Source: Haemophilus massiliensis (GTDB lineage Bacteria > Pseudomonadota > Gammaproteobacteria > Enterobacterales > Pasteurellaceae). Taken from it: a stretch of DNA of 64,000 bases. Below, in pieces: positions 47,186-57,278 of the stretch (its first letter is position 1; the number at the start of each line of letters is the position of its first letter). The notes beneath the pieces were generated by a model that made no database searches, was not told the origin of the DNA, and saw only the letters and a list, made by a program, of their open reading frames with translations. The stretch lies in assembly GCA_000752995.2 (NCBI GenBank), contig LM994636.1, forward strand, positions 201,809 through 265,808, written 5' to 3'. The position numbers and the translations under genes are program-made.

Positions 47186-48694
47186 CTATTCTTCATCCTT
47201 TTCCCATGCCAGTGCCCGTTTGACCGCTTTTTTCCAGCCTTTATAGCGACGCGTGCGTTTTTCTTCGTTACCGTCCGGAATGAAAGTTTTTTCTACTTCC
47301 GCTTTGTTACGCAGTTCGTCGAGATCTCTCCAGAAACCAGTTGCCAAACCGGCAAGATAAGCGGCGCCCAGTGCGGTAACTTCTTTCACGACCGGACGTT
47401 CTACCTTGGTAGCGAGAATATCCGCTTGGAATTGCATCAGAAAGTTGTTGGCAGTGGCACCGCCGTCAACCCGTAAAGATTGCAGTTCGGTGCCGGAGTC
47501 GGATTGCATCGCTTCCAGCACGTCACGGGTCTGGTAGGCGATAGATTCCAAGGTAGCGCGCACAATATGATTACGGTTGGCGCCGCGCGATAAGCCTAGA
47601 ATTGCACCGCGCGCGTAAGGATCCCAATAAGGTGCACCCAAGCCGGTGAACGCCGGAACCACATATACGCCGTTGCAATCCGGTACTTTCTGGGCAAAAT
47701 ATTCGCTGTCATAACTGTCATGCACGATTTTCAGTTCGTCACGCAGCCATTGAATAGAGGCGCCGCCCATAAAAATAGAACCTTCCAGGGCATAAGCGGG
47801 TTCACCTTTCGCGTTGCAGGCAATGGTGGTTAACAGCCCGTTTTGCGACTGTACCGCTTTATCGCCGGTGTGCATTAACATAAAACAACCTGTACCGTAG
47901 GTGTTTTTCGCCTGTCCGGCATTAACGCACAAATGACCGTATAATGCAGCCTGCTGGTCGCCGGCGATGCCTGCCACCGGAATACGAACACCGCCTTTAC
48001 CGCCGATATTGGTTTGTCCGTAGATTTCGGACGAATTACGCACTTCAGGTAGCATTGAGCGAGGAATATTCAGAATTTCCAGCATTTTATCGTCCCATTG
48101 CTTGGTGTGGATATTAAACAGCATGGTACGAGAGGCATTAGTGTAGTCGGTCACATGAACGCGTCCTTGAGTCAGCTTCCATACCAGCCATGTATCCACC
48201 GTGCCGAACAGCAATTCGCCGCGTTCCGCTTTTGCTCTTGCGCCTTCCACATTATCCAAAATCCATTTCACTTTTGTGCCGGAGAAGTACGGATCCACCA
48301 CCAGCCCAGTAGTTTTGCGGATATAGTCTTCGTGACCGTCCGCTTTCAGTTTATCGGTAATATCCGCGGTACGTCGGCACTGCCAGACAATCGCATTATA
48401 CACCGGTTTTCCGGTCTCTTTTTCCCATACGATAGTGGTTTCACGCTGATTGGTGATCCCGATTGCGGCGATGGTATCGGAAGAAATCCCGGCTTTGGCG
48501 ACGACTTCATTCAGGGTTGAACTTTGCGTCGCCCAGATTTCCATTGGATTATGTTCCACCCAGCCAGCCTGCGGATAAATTTGAGTGAATTCACGCTGTG
48601 CGATTTCTACCACATTGGCGTCGTGATCAAGTAATACGGCTCTTGAACTGGTTGTTCCTTGATCTAGCGCAATAATATATTTTTTCTCTGTCAT
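47186..48694 (-). CDS. glpK: Glycerol kinase
   Basis: A 502-residue FGGY-family kinase that phosphorylates glycerol to glycerol-3-phosphate. The N-terminal DQGTTSSR, the [12 protein letters not shown] region and the ATP-binding [11 protein letters not shown] are intact, and length equals the family norm. It is transcribed away from glpF, unlike the glpFK operon of E. coli. The 500 bases between the two genes contain a CRP-like site. Confidence 0.98.
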   Translation of the reverse strand: MTEKKYIIALDQGTTSSRAVLLDHDANVVEIAQREFTQIYPQAGWVEHNPMEIWATQSSTLNEVVAKAGISSDTIAAIGITNQRETTIVWEKETGKPVYNAIVWQCRRTADITDKLKADGHEDYIRKTTGLVVDPYFSGTKVKWILDNVEGARAKAERGELLFGTVDTWLVWKLTQGRVHVTDYTNASRTMLFNIHTKQWDDKMLEILNIPRSMLPEVRNSSEIYGQTNIGGKGGVRIPVAGIAGDQQAALYGHLCVNAGQAKNTYGTGCFMLMHTGDKAVQSQNGLLTTIACNAKGEPAYALEGSIFMGGASIQWLRDELKIVHDSYDSEYFAQKVPDCNGVYVVPAFTGLGAPYWDPYARGAILGLSRGANRNHIVRATLESIAYQTRDVLEAMQSDSGTELQSLRVDGGATANNFLMQFQADILATKVERPVVKEVTALGAAYLAGLATGFWRDLDELRNKAEVEKTFIPDGNEEKRTRRYKGWKKAVKRALAWEKDEE

Positions 48695-48857
48695 AACAAA
48701 TTCCCCTGTGTGATTTTACTGCAATTATGAATAGTCTACCCCGAATCGCACCTTAATCCTTAATTTAAGAGTAAATTTAATTTTGAGCTAAAACGAACAA
48801 ATTACCCGGCTAATGTATTCAAAAACACTCAACATGAAAATAAGCAAATGTAAAATA

Positions 48858-48873
48858 TTTGAACTCGCTCAAA
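48858..48873. promoter_or_regulatory. Symmetrical TTTGA-N6-TCAAA site in glpK-glpF region
   Basis: TTTGA and TCAAA are separated by six bases, the spacing of CRP sites, but the half-sites are one base off consensus on each side. It is 27 bases from a better CRP site. It may be a second weak CRP site. Confidence 0.35.
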
Positions 48874-48899
48874 AAATTTTTTCATTCGGTGGGCAATAA

Positions 48900-48915
48900 T
48901 TTGATCCGCCTCACA
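48900..48915. promoter_or_regulatory. CRP site between glpK and glpF
   Basis: TTTGA-TCCGCC-TCACA matches the CRP consensus TGTGA-N6-TCACA at nine of ten positions, with flanking AA and TT as in strong sites. It would couple glycerol uptake genes to cAMP. A -10-like TATATC follows at about 48953, which would place the glpF start point about 57 bases from the site and leave a leader of about 230 bases. The rest of the 500-base region shows no convincing gene. Confidence 0.65.
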
Positions 48916-49194
48916 TTTATTCTGTCTATGCAAACAGTACAGGAGCGTAATTATATCAAGAGGTTAATATGCCTTATTAACTGCAAAAAATGTGATATGC
49001 CTAGCAAATTAAGAAAAAACCTTATGAATACTATTGAATTAATTCTTTTTGCTTCGATAATGCTCATTGCACCGGTAAGAGGTTTAAAAAATAATATTAT
49101 TTTGGATGAAAACGAACAATTACATTTGCCTCATCATGTTGTGAGTTGTGATGATGCTATATCTTAAGTATATATTAATGAAGGAGATTCTCTT

Positions 49195-49938
49195 ATGAAC
49201 GCGTATCTTGCCGAATTTCTGGGAACGGCTTTACTCGTACTAATGGGTAACGGCGTGGTGGCAAATGTTTGTCTGAATAAAACCAAGGGCAACAGTGCGG
49301 GCTGGATTGTAATTACTACGGCTTGGGCGTTTGCCGTTTATGTGGCGGTGGTGGTTACCGGGCCGTACAGCGGCGCTCATTTAAATCCGGCGGTCACGCT
49401 GGGACTGGCACTGCATGGCAGCTTTGCTTGGGCAATGGTGCCGGGCTATATCGCCGCACAGATTGTCGGTGGTGTGTTGGGTGGATTGATCGTTTATCTA
49501 TTCTATGTTGATCATTTTGCTGCAACCGCGGAGGAAGGTGCCAAACGTGCTTGTTTTTGTACGGAACCCGCCATTCGCCGTTATCCGAGCAATCTTTTCA
49601 GTGAAATTATCGGTACCGTTGTGTTGGTCTCGGTGATTTTCTATATTACCGCAGGTTCCATTAACCTGCCGGGGACGGAAATGGAAACGCCAATCGGTTT
49701 AGGTTCTATCGGTGCGTTGCCGGTGGCAATTTTAGTATGGGCAATCGGTTTAAGTCTGGGCGGTACTACCGGTTATGCCATTAATCCGGCGCGTGACCTC
49801 GGCCCGCGTATTGCACTGGGTTTTTTAAGCCGGAAGCTGAACACATCGCCGGATTGGGCTTATGCTTGGGTGCCGGTTGTCGGGCCTTGTATCGGTGCGG
49901 TGATTGCCGCGCTCGGTTATGCACTGGTGATGGGCTAA
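49195..49938 (+). CDS. glpF: Glycerol facilitator GlpF (aquaglyceroporin)
   Basis: A 247-residue aquaporin-family channel with six transmembrane segments and two half-helices. The two NPA motifs are HLNPAVTLG and INPARDLGPR; the Asp after the second NPA-Arg marks the glycerol-conducting subgroup. GAAGGAG gives a strong ribosome binding site. It is followed by a terminator shared with glpQ and appears monocistronic. Confidence 0.96.
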   Translation: MNAYLAEFLGTALLVLMGNGVVANVCLNKTKGNSAGWIVITTAWAFAVYVAVVVTGPYSGAHLNPAVTLGLALHGSFAWAMVPGYIAAQIVGGVLGGLIVYLFYVDHFAATAEEGAKRACFCTEPAIRRYPSNLFSEIIGTVVLVSVIFYITAGSINLPGTEMETPIGLGSIGALPVAILVWAIGLSLGGTTGYAINPARDLGPRIALGFLSRKLNTSPDWAYAWVPVVGPCIGAVIAALGYALVMG

Positions 49939-49978
49939 CCCCATAAAAGTGCGGTTGTTTTTTGCATAGTTTGATAAT

Positions 49979-50006
49979 AAAAAGGCTTCCGTGAGGAAGC
50001 CTTTTT
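49979..50006. terminator. Bidirectional terminator between glpF and glpQ
   Basis: A perfect 12-bp stem: AAAAAGGCTTCC (49979-49990) with GGAAGCCTTTTT (49995-50006) and a GTGA loop. A and T tracts on the two sides let it act for both converging genes. Confidence 0.92.
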
Positions 50007-50016
50007 ATCGGGCGAA

Positions 50017-51099
50017 TTATTTGCGGGATTTCAGGAATTGTACACCGGTATCCGGAAAATCAGTGAAAACACCGGTTGAGCCTGCTTTAAACAAAGCGTC
50101 ATACATTTGATTTACATTGTTGAAAAATGGCGGTAAGGCATCTTTGCGTACCGTATAAGGATGCAGTTCCAATCCTGCACCGGCAAGTTCGGCGACTAAC
50201 GGCGTATAGCGAATCGCGCCGCTTTTAGAAGCTTTTTCATCAATCAGCATATACCAGCCGGGGCCGACTCCGTCGGCGTAGTTTGCGATTTCCGCCATAG
50301 CGCCCGGTTTAAACATCCAGTCATAGTCATAATTCACCCATTGTCCCTGCGCATTTTTTTCTTCGCTTTCATGCCAGTCCGTATAGGCAATAAGCTGCAC
50401 CAATTTAATGTCCATCCCCAATTGCGGCAGCAGTTGTGTTTTTATCCGTTTCAGTTCATTAAAATCGAATGTTTGCAGATAGACACGATCGGATTTTTGG
50501 GTGTAACCGTATTTTTTCAGCACGTTCAGGGTTGCCAGTGCAATATCTTTGCCTTCCCGATGATGCAGCCAAGGTGCTTTAATTTCAGGATAAATCCCGA
50601 TTTTCCGCCCGCTGGATTGTTCCAACCCTTGAATGAATTCGATTTCGTCTTCAAAGGTATGAATCTTGAAATGGGATTTCCACATTGGGAAACGGTTCGG
50701 ATAAACTTGCACCTGTTTGCCGTTTTCGGTTTTGAAATTTTCCGTCATATTCAGCGACTGAATTTCCTTTAACGTGAAATCCATTACATAATAACGCCCG
50801 TCCTGACGGTGGCGATGCGGAAATTTTTGTGCCACATCGGTTAAACCGTCCAGAAAATGATCGTGAATCACCACAAGACGGTTGTCTTTGGTCATCACCA
50901 AATCTTGTTCCAAATAATCGGCGTGTTGACCGAATGCCAGCGCTTTGCTTTCCAAGGTGTGTTCGGGTAAATAGCCGCTGGCGCCGCGATGGGCGATAAT
51001 TAATTTGTCCTGATTATCCGCCCTGCCGGTCGTAACCGAATGATGGCAGGCGGTAAGCAAAGATAAGGCAATCAGCCCGCTAAGCAGTTTGAGTTTCAT
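50017..51099 (-). CDS. glpQ: Glycerophosphodiester phosphodiesterase lipoprotein (protein D homologue)
   Basis: A 360-residue GDPD enzyme that hydrolyses glycerophosphodiesters to glycerol-3-phosphate. The signal peptide ends LTAC, so it is a lipoprotein like H. influenzae protein D and unlike soluble E. coli GlpQ. Catalytic motifs HRGASGYLPEHT, EQDLVMTKD and HDHFLDG are intact. In H. influenzae protein D also helps acquire host choline for lipopolysaccharide. It lies 133 bases downstream of glpT on the same strand. Confidence 0.95.
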   Translation of the reverse strand: MKLKLLSGLIALSLLTACHHSVTTGRADNQDKLIIAHRGASGYLPEHTLESKALAFGQHADYLEQDLVMTKDNRLVVIHDHFLDGLTDVAQKFPHRHRQDGRYYVMDFTLKEIQSLNMTENFKTENGKQVQVYPNRFPMWKSHFKIHTFEDEIEFIQGLEQSSGRKIGIYPEIKAPWLHHREGKDIALATLNVLKKYGYTQKSDRVYLQTFDFNELKRIKTQLLPQLGMDIKLVQLIAYTDWHESEEKNAQGQWVNYDYDWMFKPGAMAEIANYADGVGPGWYMLIDEKASKSGAIRYTPLVAELAGAGLELHPYTVRKDALPPFFNNVNQMYDALFKAGSTGVFTDFPDTGVQFLKSRK

Positions 51100-51232
51100 G
51101 AGGTTCTCCTTTTTGCGTGATTGGATTGATTAAAAAGTGCGGTTGAAAATCGCAACGTTTTTCGGTTTGTTTTTATTAACCGATTAAAGAAAAAGGAAGA
51201 ACGTTGCCGCTCTTCCTTTATATATGCTCGGT

Positions 51233-52678
51233 TTATTTACCGTAGTGATCGCTGAGTTTAGCCTTATGTTTGCTTTCTTCCAACATGGTGATAAACATCA
51301 GCAACACGGCCAGTACGCCGCCGGTGATCATCACATAGAAGCCACCATCCCAGCCGTAGTATTCTGCCGCCCAGCCGACAACCGCCGAAGCAGAAACCGT
51401 GCCGCCCAGATAGCCGAATAAACCGGTGAAACCGGCAGAGGTGCCGGCGGCTTTTTTCGGTGCCAACTCAAGGGCGTGCAAACCGATGAGCATTACCGGA
51501 CCGTAAATTAAGAAGCCGATAGTGGTCATTAAAATAAAGTCGGTTAACTGATACGGATTTTCATACCAGGCTTTACCCGCGTATTGAGCCAGCTCCGCAT
51601 CCGGTGTCGCTGGGTTCAGCCACAGTGCAATAACCGCCGCAGTGGTTAATATCATGAAAATGAAACCGGTTAAACCGCGTTTGCCTTTAAATAATTTGTC
51701 CGATACCCAGCCGCATAACAGGGTGCCCGGCACGGCTGCCAATTCATAAATGGTATAAGCCCAAGCAGTACCTTTAATATTGAAATGTTTCACTTCACCC
51801 AGATAAACCGGTGACCATTTCAGTACGCCGTAGCGGATCAGATATACAAAGACGTTGGCGATGGCGATATACCATAACAATTTATTTTTCAGCACATAGG
51901 TGACAAAAATTTCTTTGGTGGTTAAATTGTGTTCATAGGTTTTTTCATTATAGTCGTCCGGATAGTCGTTGCGCCATTTTTCAATTGGCGGCAAACCGCA
52001 GGACTGCGGTGTATCTTTCATCACGAAATAAACCGGAACGGCACACAGCATAGCGGCGATGCCCGGATAGTAAAGTGCCTGCTGCCACACGTCTTTAGCG
52101 GTGGCTTCAACACCGTTATTACCGAAATAAATCGCCCCGGCAAGCAATACCATCAACCCCGGCATCATGCCGCCGACATTATGCGCGCAGTTCCAAATAG
52201 AGACGATGGTACCGCGTTCCGATTTAGACCACCAATGCACCATAGTGCGTCCACACGGTGGCCAGCCCATACCTTGAAACCAACCGTTGAGGAAGATCAT
52301 GACGAACATCACGGCAATGCCGGAGGTCGCCCAAGGCATTAAGCCCATCATGGTCATACATAATCCGGACAGCAACAAACCGCAAGGTAAGAACACTTTC
52401 GGATTTGAACGGTCGGAAATACTCGCCATTACGAATTTAGACAGTCCGTAGGCCAGACCGGCGCCGGTACCGATGATACCGAGTTCCGCCTTGTTGTACA
52501 AACCGGCTTCAATTAAGCCTTTTTGCGCCAAATCAAAGTTGGCGCGCACAAAATAATAAGCAGCATAACCGAAGAAGATCCCCATAAACACCTGCCAACG
52601 TAAACGACGGTAGGTCGGGTCAATTTTTTCCTTGGGTAATTCCGCAATATAGGGCGCGGGTTTAAACGGGCCAAACAT
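51233..52678 (-). CDS. glpT: Glycerol-3-phosphate:phosphate antiporter GlpT
   Basis: A 481-residue major facilitator transporter of the organophosphate:phosphate antiporter family with 12 transmembrane segments. The early [31 protein letters not shown] and [15 protein letters not shown] match GlpT closely. I use ATG at 52678 because GGAGG (52688-52684) is properly spaced for it; an in-frame start at 52690 lies upstream of that site. It is divergent from glpA, with a GlpR operator and CRP sites between. Confidence 0.96.
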   Translation of the reverse strand: MFGPFKPAPYIAELPKEKIDPTYRRLRWQVFMGIFFGYAAYYFVRANFDLAQKGLIEAGLYNKAELGIIGTGAGLAYGLSKFVMASISDRSNPKVFLPCGLLLSGLCMTMMGLMPWATSGIAVMFVMIFLNGWFQGMGWPPCGRTMVHWWSKSERGTIVSIWNCAHNVGGMMPGLMVLLAGAIYFGNNGVEATAKDVWQQALYYPGIAAMLCAVPVYFVMKDTPQSCGLPPIEKWRNDYPDDYNEKTYEHNLTTKEIFVTYVLKNKLLWYIAIANVFVYLIRYGVLKWSPVYLGEVKHFNIKGTAWAYTIYELAAVPGTLLCGWVSDKLFKGKRGLTGFIFMILTTAAVIALWLNPATPDAELAQYAGKAWYENPYQLTDFILMTTIGFLIYGPVMLIGLHALELAPKKAAGTSAGFTGLFGYLGGTVSASAVVGWAAEYYGWDGGFYVMITGGVLAVLLMFITMLEESKHKAKLSDHYGK

Positions 52679-52710
52679 ATAATCCTCCAATAATAATTAT
52701 TGTTACAATA

Positions 52711-52730
52711 AATGTTCTTTTGCGAACATT
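52711..52730. promoter_or_regulatory. GlpR operator 1 (glpT side)
   Basis: AATGTTC-TTTTGC-GAACATT is a perfect inverted repeat that fits the GlpR operator pattern (ATGTTCG...CGAACAT). It lies just downstream of a TATGAT -10 box on the minus strand (52746-52741), where binding would block glpT transcription. glpR itself is 4.5 kb away in this window. Confidence 0.82.
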
Positions 52731-52785
52731 CAGGTGGGCGATCATATCGGAAAATGGAAAAGGAAAAATTTTATTTGCGTTATAT

Positions 52786-52801
52786 TGTGATATATCTCAC
52801 A
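52786..52801. promoter_or_regulatory. CRP site 1 in glpT-glpA region
   Basis: TGTGA-TATATC-TCACA matches the CRP consensus at all ten conserved positions. Its centre is about 60 bases upstream of the likely glpT start point, close to the usual class I position. Confidence 0.88.
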
Positions 52802-52837
52802 AAATATTTTGCGCAATAATGAAAAAGGAAAAAATAA

Positions 52838-52853
52838 AGTGATCTTTATCACA
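52838..52853. promoter_or_regulatory. CRP site 2 in glpT-glpA region
   Basis: AGTGA-TCTTTA-TCACA matches CRP at nine of ten positions. Its centre is about 70 bases upstream of the likely glpA start point. Confidence 0.75.
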
Positions 52854-52878
52854 TTATTTTATATAAAATCGCTCATAT

Positions 52879-52909
52879 TATTTTCTAAAACGAACATTTG
52901 GACTATGAT
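52879..52909 (+). promoter_or_regulatory. glpA promoter with GlpR operator 2
   Basis: GAACATT at 52892-52898 with an imperfect partner TATTTTC at 52879-52885 forms a second GlpR-type operator. It overlaps the -35 region of a promoter whose -10 box is TATGAT at 52904-52909. Repression by blocking polymerase is the simple reading. Confidence 0.6.
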
Positions 52910-52970
52910 ATCTATTATTTAAAACGCACGGCGGTTTGTTTATTTTTTCAATTCATGTGGGGGAGAAGCT

Positions 52971-54662
52971 ATGCCTATATCACCTCAGATTTATCGTCAA
53001 TCCACGGATGTTTCACCGGTGAATACGGACGTCATTATTATCGGTGGCGGAGTAACCGGCGCAGGTATTGCCCGTGACTGCGCGTTACGCGGGCTGAACT
53101 GCGTATTGCTGGAACGGCGCGACATCGCCACCGGCGCCACCGGACGCAACCATGGCTTGTTGCACAGCGGTGCGCGCTATGCAGTCAATGATCAGGAATC
53201 GGCGCGCGAATGTATTCAGGAAAACATGATCCTAAAACGCATTGCGCGCCATTGTATTGAAGACAGCAAAGGCTTATTTATTACCTTGCCGGAAGACGAT
53301 ATGGCGTTTCAGAAAACCTTTATTGACGCCTGTACGTCCTCCGGTATTGAAGCTGTCGCCATTGATCCAGCGCTGGCAAAACGTATGGAACCTTCCGTCA
53401 ATCCCGAGTTGGTCGGTGCGGTGGTGGTGCCGGACGGTTCGGTGGATCCGTTTCGTCTGACCGCCGCCAATATGCTGGATGCCAGCGAGCGGGGCGCGAA
53501 AATTTTTACTTATTGCGAAGTCACCGGATTGATTCGGGAAGGCGGACGAGTAATCGGTACGCGCGTGTATGATCATAAGAATAAAGTCGAGCGCCGGTTT
53601 TTTGCCCCGATTGTCGTCAATGCCGGCGGTATCTGGGGGCAGGGCATTGCCGAATATGCCGATTTGAAAATTCGCATGTTCCCGGCGAAAGGCGCACTGC
53701 TGATTATGGGGCACCGAATCAATAATTTGGTGATTAACCGCTGTCGTAAGCCGGCAGATGCCGATATTTTAGTGCCGGGTGATACGATTTGCGTGATCGG
53801 CACCACCTCCAGTCGCATTCCTTATGATCAAATCGATAACATGATGGTGACGCCGGAAGAAGTGGATATTTTATTCCGTGAAGGGGAAAAGCTGGCGCCG
53901 AGCCTGCGTCATACTCGGGTGTTGCGCGCCTATGCCGGTGTACGCCCGCTGGTGGCGACGGACGACGACCCGTCAGGGCGCAATGTCAGCCGCGGTATTG
54001 TGCTGCTGGATCATGCTGAACGCGACGGTCTGGACGGCTTTATTACCATTACCGGCGGAAAACTGATGACTTACCGGCTGATGGCAGAGTGGGCGACTGA
54101 TTTAGTCTGTAAAAAATTGAATAAATCGGCGCGCTGTGTGACCGCCGACAAACCGCTGCCGGGCTCGGACAGCAGCGCTGAAGACGCGCATCGACAGACA
54201 ATTTCTCTACCGGCACCGATTCGTATTTCTGCGGTGTATCGTCACGGTCAGCGAGCGGTGCGTTTACTGGAAAAAGAGCGGTTGGATTATTCGCTGGTTT
54301 GCGAATGCGAAGCGGTGACGGCCGGTGAAGTGCGCTATGCGGTGGATGAGCTGAAAGTCAATAATCTGGTGGATTTACGCCGTCGAACCCGCGTCGGTAT
54401 GGGAACCTGTCAGGCGGAATTATGTGCCTGTCGGGCGGCGGGGCTGATGGCGCGTTTTAATGTTGCAACTCCGCGGCAGTCCACTTTGCAACTAGCCTCT
54501 TTTATGGAGGAACGTTGGCGCGGCATTGAACCGATAGCATGGGGCGATGCGATTCGCGAGGCGGAATTTACCAGCTGGATTTATTATAGTTTATTAGGGC
54601 TGAATGATGTGCAACCGCTTGCCGAGCAAGCTCAACAAGGGACGGATAGCAATGAAGTTTGA
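52971..54662 (+). CDS. glpA: Anaerobic glycerol-3-phosphate dehydrogenase subunit A
   Basis: A 563-residue FAD enzyme, the catalytic subunit oxidising glycerol-3-phosphate to dihydroxyacetone phosphate under anaerobic conditions. The dinucleotide-binding [12 protein letters not shown] is at about residues 26-37. A C-terminal BFD-like region carries the Cys set in CECEAVT and [17 protein letters not shown] precedes the start. It is the first gene of glpABC, co-transcribed under GlpR and CRP control. Confidence 0.96.
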   Translation: MPISPQIYRQSTDVSPVNTDVIIIGGGVTGAGIARDCALRGLNCVLLERRDIATGATGRNHGLLHSGARYAVNDQESARECIQENMILKRIARHCIEDSKGLFITLPEDDMAFQKTFIDACTSSGIEAVAIDPALAKRMEPSVNPELVGAVVVPDGSVDPFRLTAANMLDASERGAKIFTYCEVTGLIREGGRVIGTRVYDHKNKVERRFFAPIVVNAGGIWGQGIAEYADLKIRMFPAKGALLIMGHRINNLVINRCRKPADADILVPGDTICVIGTTSSRIPYDQIDNMMVTPEEVDILFREGEKLAPSLRHTRVLRAYAGVRPLVATDDDPSGRNVSRGIVLLDHAERDGLDGFITITGGKLMTYRLMAEWATDLVCKKLNKSARCVTADKPLPGSDSSAEDAHRQTISLPAPIRISAVYRHGQRAVRLLEKERLDYSLVCECEAVTAGEVRYAVDELKVNNLVDLRRRTRVGMGTCQAELCACRAAGLMARFNVATPRQSTLQLASFMEERWRGIEPIAWGDAIREAEFTSWIYYSLLGLNDVQPLAEQAQQGTDSNEV

Positions 54663-55944
54663 TGTGGCGATTATCGGCGGCGGGCTGGCAGGATTGACCT
54701 GCGGCATTGCGCTGCAACAACGGGGCAAACATTGTGTCATTATTAATAACGGACAGGCGGCAATCGATTTTTCTTCCGGCTCATTGGATTTGCTCAGCCG
54801 TTTGCCCGACGGTAAACCGGTGCGTGCTTTCGAACAGTCTTACGATGCATTGGCGCAGCAACTGCCACAGCATCCTTATTGTTTGCTGGGAAAAGAAAAG
54901 GTATTGGCGAATGCGCGTCGGTTTGAAGCGTTGGCACAATCCGTCGGGCTAGAATTGATCGGTTCGACCGAACAAAATCATCTGCGCGTCACCCCGCTGG
55001 GCGGATTGCGCGGCACTTGGTTGTCAAGCGCCGGCACACCGTTATTACGCGATGACGAAAGCGTTTTTCCGCATACGAAAGTCGCGGTGCTGGGGATTGT
55101 CGGTTATCATGATTTTCAACCGCGCTTACTGGCGGATAATCTGGTACAGAACTCATCTTTTTCCCATTGCAACGTAACCACCGCGTATTTGAATATTCCC
55201 GAGTTGGATCAGTTACGCAGCGAGGCACGGGAGTTTCGCAGCGTGAATATTTCTCAGTTGCTGGAACATGAATTGGCTTTTCGTGATCTGGTTAAGGAAA
55301 TCAAAAATGCCGCGGCAGGCGCACAGGCGGTATTTTTGCCGGCCTGTTTCGGCATTGAGAATCAGGCATTTTTTAATCGTTTAAAACAGGCGACCGGCTT
55401 GAATCTGTATGAACTGCCGACATTACCGCCGTCTTTGCTGGGAATTCGTCAGCATAAATCTCTGCGCTATCATTTTGAGCAGGCGGGCGGTTTGATGTTG
55501 AATGGTGATAAAGCGCTGAGTGCGGAATTTGACGGTGATCGTATCAGCCGGATTTACACCCGCCTGCATCGGCAAGATGCGTTGTCGGCAGAGCATTTTG
55601 TCTTGGCCTCGGGCAGCTTTTTCAGTAACGGGCTGGTGTCCGATTTCGAGCATATTTATGAGCCGATATTTAATGCGGATATTATCGGCACTGAAACTTT
55701 TGCCGCAGATGCGCGTTTGTCGTGGACGCATAGCCGCTTTGCCGCATCGCAACCCTATCAGTCGGCGGGCGTGGCGATCAATGCCGATTGTCGAGTGAGA
55801 AAGTGCGGTCGGTTTTTGTCGAATTTATATGCGGTAGGTAATGTCATCGGCGGCTACAACGGGCTTGAACTGGGCTGCGCTTCGGGCGTGTCGGTTGTGA
55901 CTGCGCTGGCCGTTGCCGCGCATATCGCAGCGGCGCAACAGTAG
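54652..55944 (+). CDS. glpB: Anaerobic glycerol-3-phosphate dehydrogenase subunit B
   Basis: A 430-residue flavoprotein subunit with the nucleotide-binding motif [12 protein letters not shown] at the N terminus. GlpB links the catalytic subunit A to the membrane subunit C. ATG 54652 gives the family N terminus [11 protein letters not shown]; an in-frame start at 54604 would lie deeper in glpA and add 16 unrelated residues. It overlaps glpA by 11 bases. Confidence 0.95.
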   Translation: MKFDVAIIGGGLAGLTCGIALQQRGKHCVIINNGQAAIDFSSGSLDLLSRLPDGKPVRAFEQSYDALAQQLPQHPYCLLGKEKVLANARRFEALAQSVGLELIGSTEQNHLRVTPLGGLRGTWLSSAGTPLLRDDESVFPHTKVAVLGIVGYHDFQPRLLADNLVQNSSFSHCNVTTAYLNIPELDQLRSEAREFRSVNISQLLEHELAFRDLVKEIKNAAAGAQAVFLPACFGIENQAFFNRLKQATGLNLYELPTLPPSLLGIRQHKSLRYHFEQAGGLMLNGDKALSAEFDGDRISRIYTRLHRQDALSAEHFVLASGSFFSNGLVSDFEHIYEPIFNADIIGTETFAADARLSWTHSRFAASQPYQSAGVAINADCRVRKCGRFLSNLYAVGNVIGGYNGLELGCASGVSVVTALAVAAHIAAAQQ

Positions 55945-55952
55945 GGGGAGTG

Positions 55953-57224
55953 ATGAATATTCAGGAATTAATCGAAAGCGCCAAACAACATAGCGCGGCG
56001 CCGCTTTCACATCCGGGTATGGATAACAGCTTTGAGAGTTGTATCAAATGCACCGCCTGCACCGCAGTTTGTCCGGTGTCACGCCAGAATCCGTTTTATC
56101 CGGGGCCGAAACAAGCAGGACCGGACGGCGAACGTTTGCGCCTGAAAAGTGCCGAACTGTATGATGAAGCGCTGAAATATTGCACCAACTGCAAACGCTG
56201 TGAAGTGGCTTGTCCGTCAGATGTAAAAATAGGCGATATTATTGTGCGCGCGCGCAATAAGCATTTGGCACTGCAACATAAACCGTTAATGCACAAACTG
56301 CGTGATGCGATCCTAAGCAATACGGATATCATGGGTAAAATGAATACGCCGTTAGCGCCGATAGTCAATGCTGTTACCGGTTTAAAAGCCACGCGTTTTG
56401 TGCTGGAGAAAACCTTAAATATCAGTCGACAGCGCAGTTTGCCGAAATATTCTTTCGGTTCGTTCCGTCAGTGGTATCACAAACAGGCGTTGGAGCGGCA
56501 ACGTTATTATCGGGATAAGGTGGTGTATTACCATGGGTGTTACGTGAATTACAATAATCCGCAGCTGGGTAAGGATTTGATTCGCCTGCTCAATGCGATG
56601 GATATCGGCGTCTTATTGTTAGAAAAAGAAAAATGCTGCGGCTTGCCGTTGATGGTCAACGGTTTTCCGCAGCGGGCGAAAAAACAGGCTGAATTTAATC
56701 TGGCTCAGATTGAAAAAGCGGTTGTCGAACGCGAACTGGAGGTGATTGGCACTTCATCCAGTTGTACCATGAATCTGCGCGATGAATATCATCATATTTT
56801 AGGTATGGATAATGCGAAAGTTCGTTCTCATGTGAATATTGTAACTCGCTATCTTTATCGCTTATTTAATGCGGGAAAACGACCGCACTTTCGGTCCATG
56901 CCGCTGAGAGTCGCTTATCACACCGCCTGTCATGTAGATAAAGCCGGATGGGCGCCTTATACGCTGGAGGTGCTGAAACATATTCCGGATTTGGAAATTG
57001 TGATGCTGCCGTCGCAATGTTGCGGGATTGCCGGTACTTACGGATTCAAAGCGGAAAATTATGATGTTGCACAGGCTATCGGTAACAGTTTGTTTGATAA
57101 TATTGAACGGGGCGGGTTTGACTATGTGATTTCCGAATGTGAAACCTGTAAATGGCAGATCGATATGTCAACCAAAACCACCTGTCTGCATCCCATCACC
57201 TTGCTGGCAATGGCGCTGCAATAA
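55953..57224 (+). CDS. glpC: Anaerobic glycerol-3-phosphate dehydrogenase subunit C
   Basis: A 423-residue iron-sulfur subunit that anchors the complex and passes electrons to menaquinone. Two 4Fe-4S motifs, CIKCTACTAVCP and CTNCKRCEVACP, lie near the N terminus and two CCG-type motifs (KCCGLP, QCCGIAG) in the C-terminal half. ATG 55953 follows a GTG at 55950; GGGGGAG at 55944-55950 suits the ATG. It is the last gene of glpABC. Confidence 0.95.
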   Translation: MNIQELIESAKQHSAAPLSHPGMDNSFESCIKCTACTAVCPVSRQNPFYPGPKQAGPDGERLRLKSAELYDEALKYCTNCKRCEVACPSDVKIGDIIVRARNKHLALQHKPLMHKLRDAILSNTDIMGKMNTPLAPIVNAVTGLKATRFVLEKTLNISRQRSLPKYSFGSFRQWYHKQALERQRYYRDKVVYYHGCYVNYNNPQLGKDLIRLLNAMDIGVLLLEKEKCCGLPLMVNGFPQRAKKQAEFNLAQIEKAVVERELEVIGTSSSCTMNLRDEYHHILGMDNAKVRSHVNIVTRYLYRLFNAGKRPHFRSMPLRVAYHTACHVDKAGWAPYTLEVLKHIPDLEIVMLPSQCCGIAGTYGFKAENYDVAQAIGNSLFDNIERGGFDYVISECETCKWQIDMSTKTTCLHPITLLAMALQ

Positions 57225-57236
57225 GATATGTACGGC

Positions 57237-57264
57237 AAAAGCGCGTAATCCGATGATTGCGCGC
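57237..57264 (-). terminator. Terminator of glpR, possibly shared with glpC
   Basis: A 10-bp stem (57241-57250 with 57255-57264, one wobble, CGAT loop). On the minus strand it is followed by TTTTGCC. On the plus strand there is no T tract, so termination of glpC here is less sure. Confidence 0.5.
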
Positions 57265-57278
57265 GTGGTGTTGCCGGT

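Noticed and set aside
48859..49167. Possible 102-residue gene upstream of glpF (TTG start), or a 47-residue version from ATG 49024
   Set aside because: No good ribosome binding site, unusual AT-rich codon use, overlap with the predicted CRP site and -10 region, and no recognised family. More likely the glpF leader.
50341..50772. Open frame of 143 codons antisense to glpQ
   Set aside because: Shadow of a gene very similar to H. influenzae protein D.
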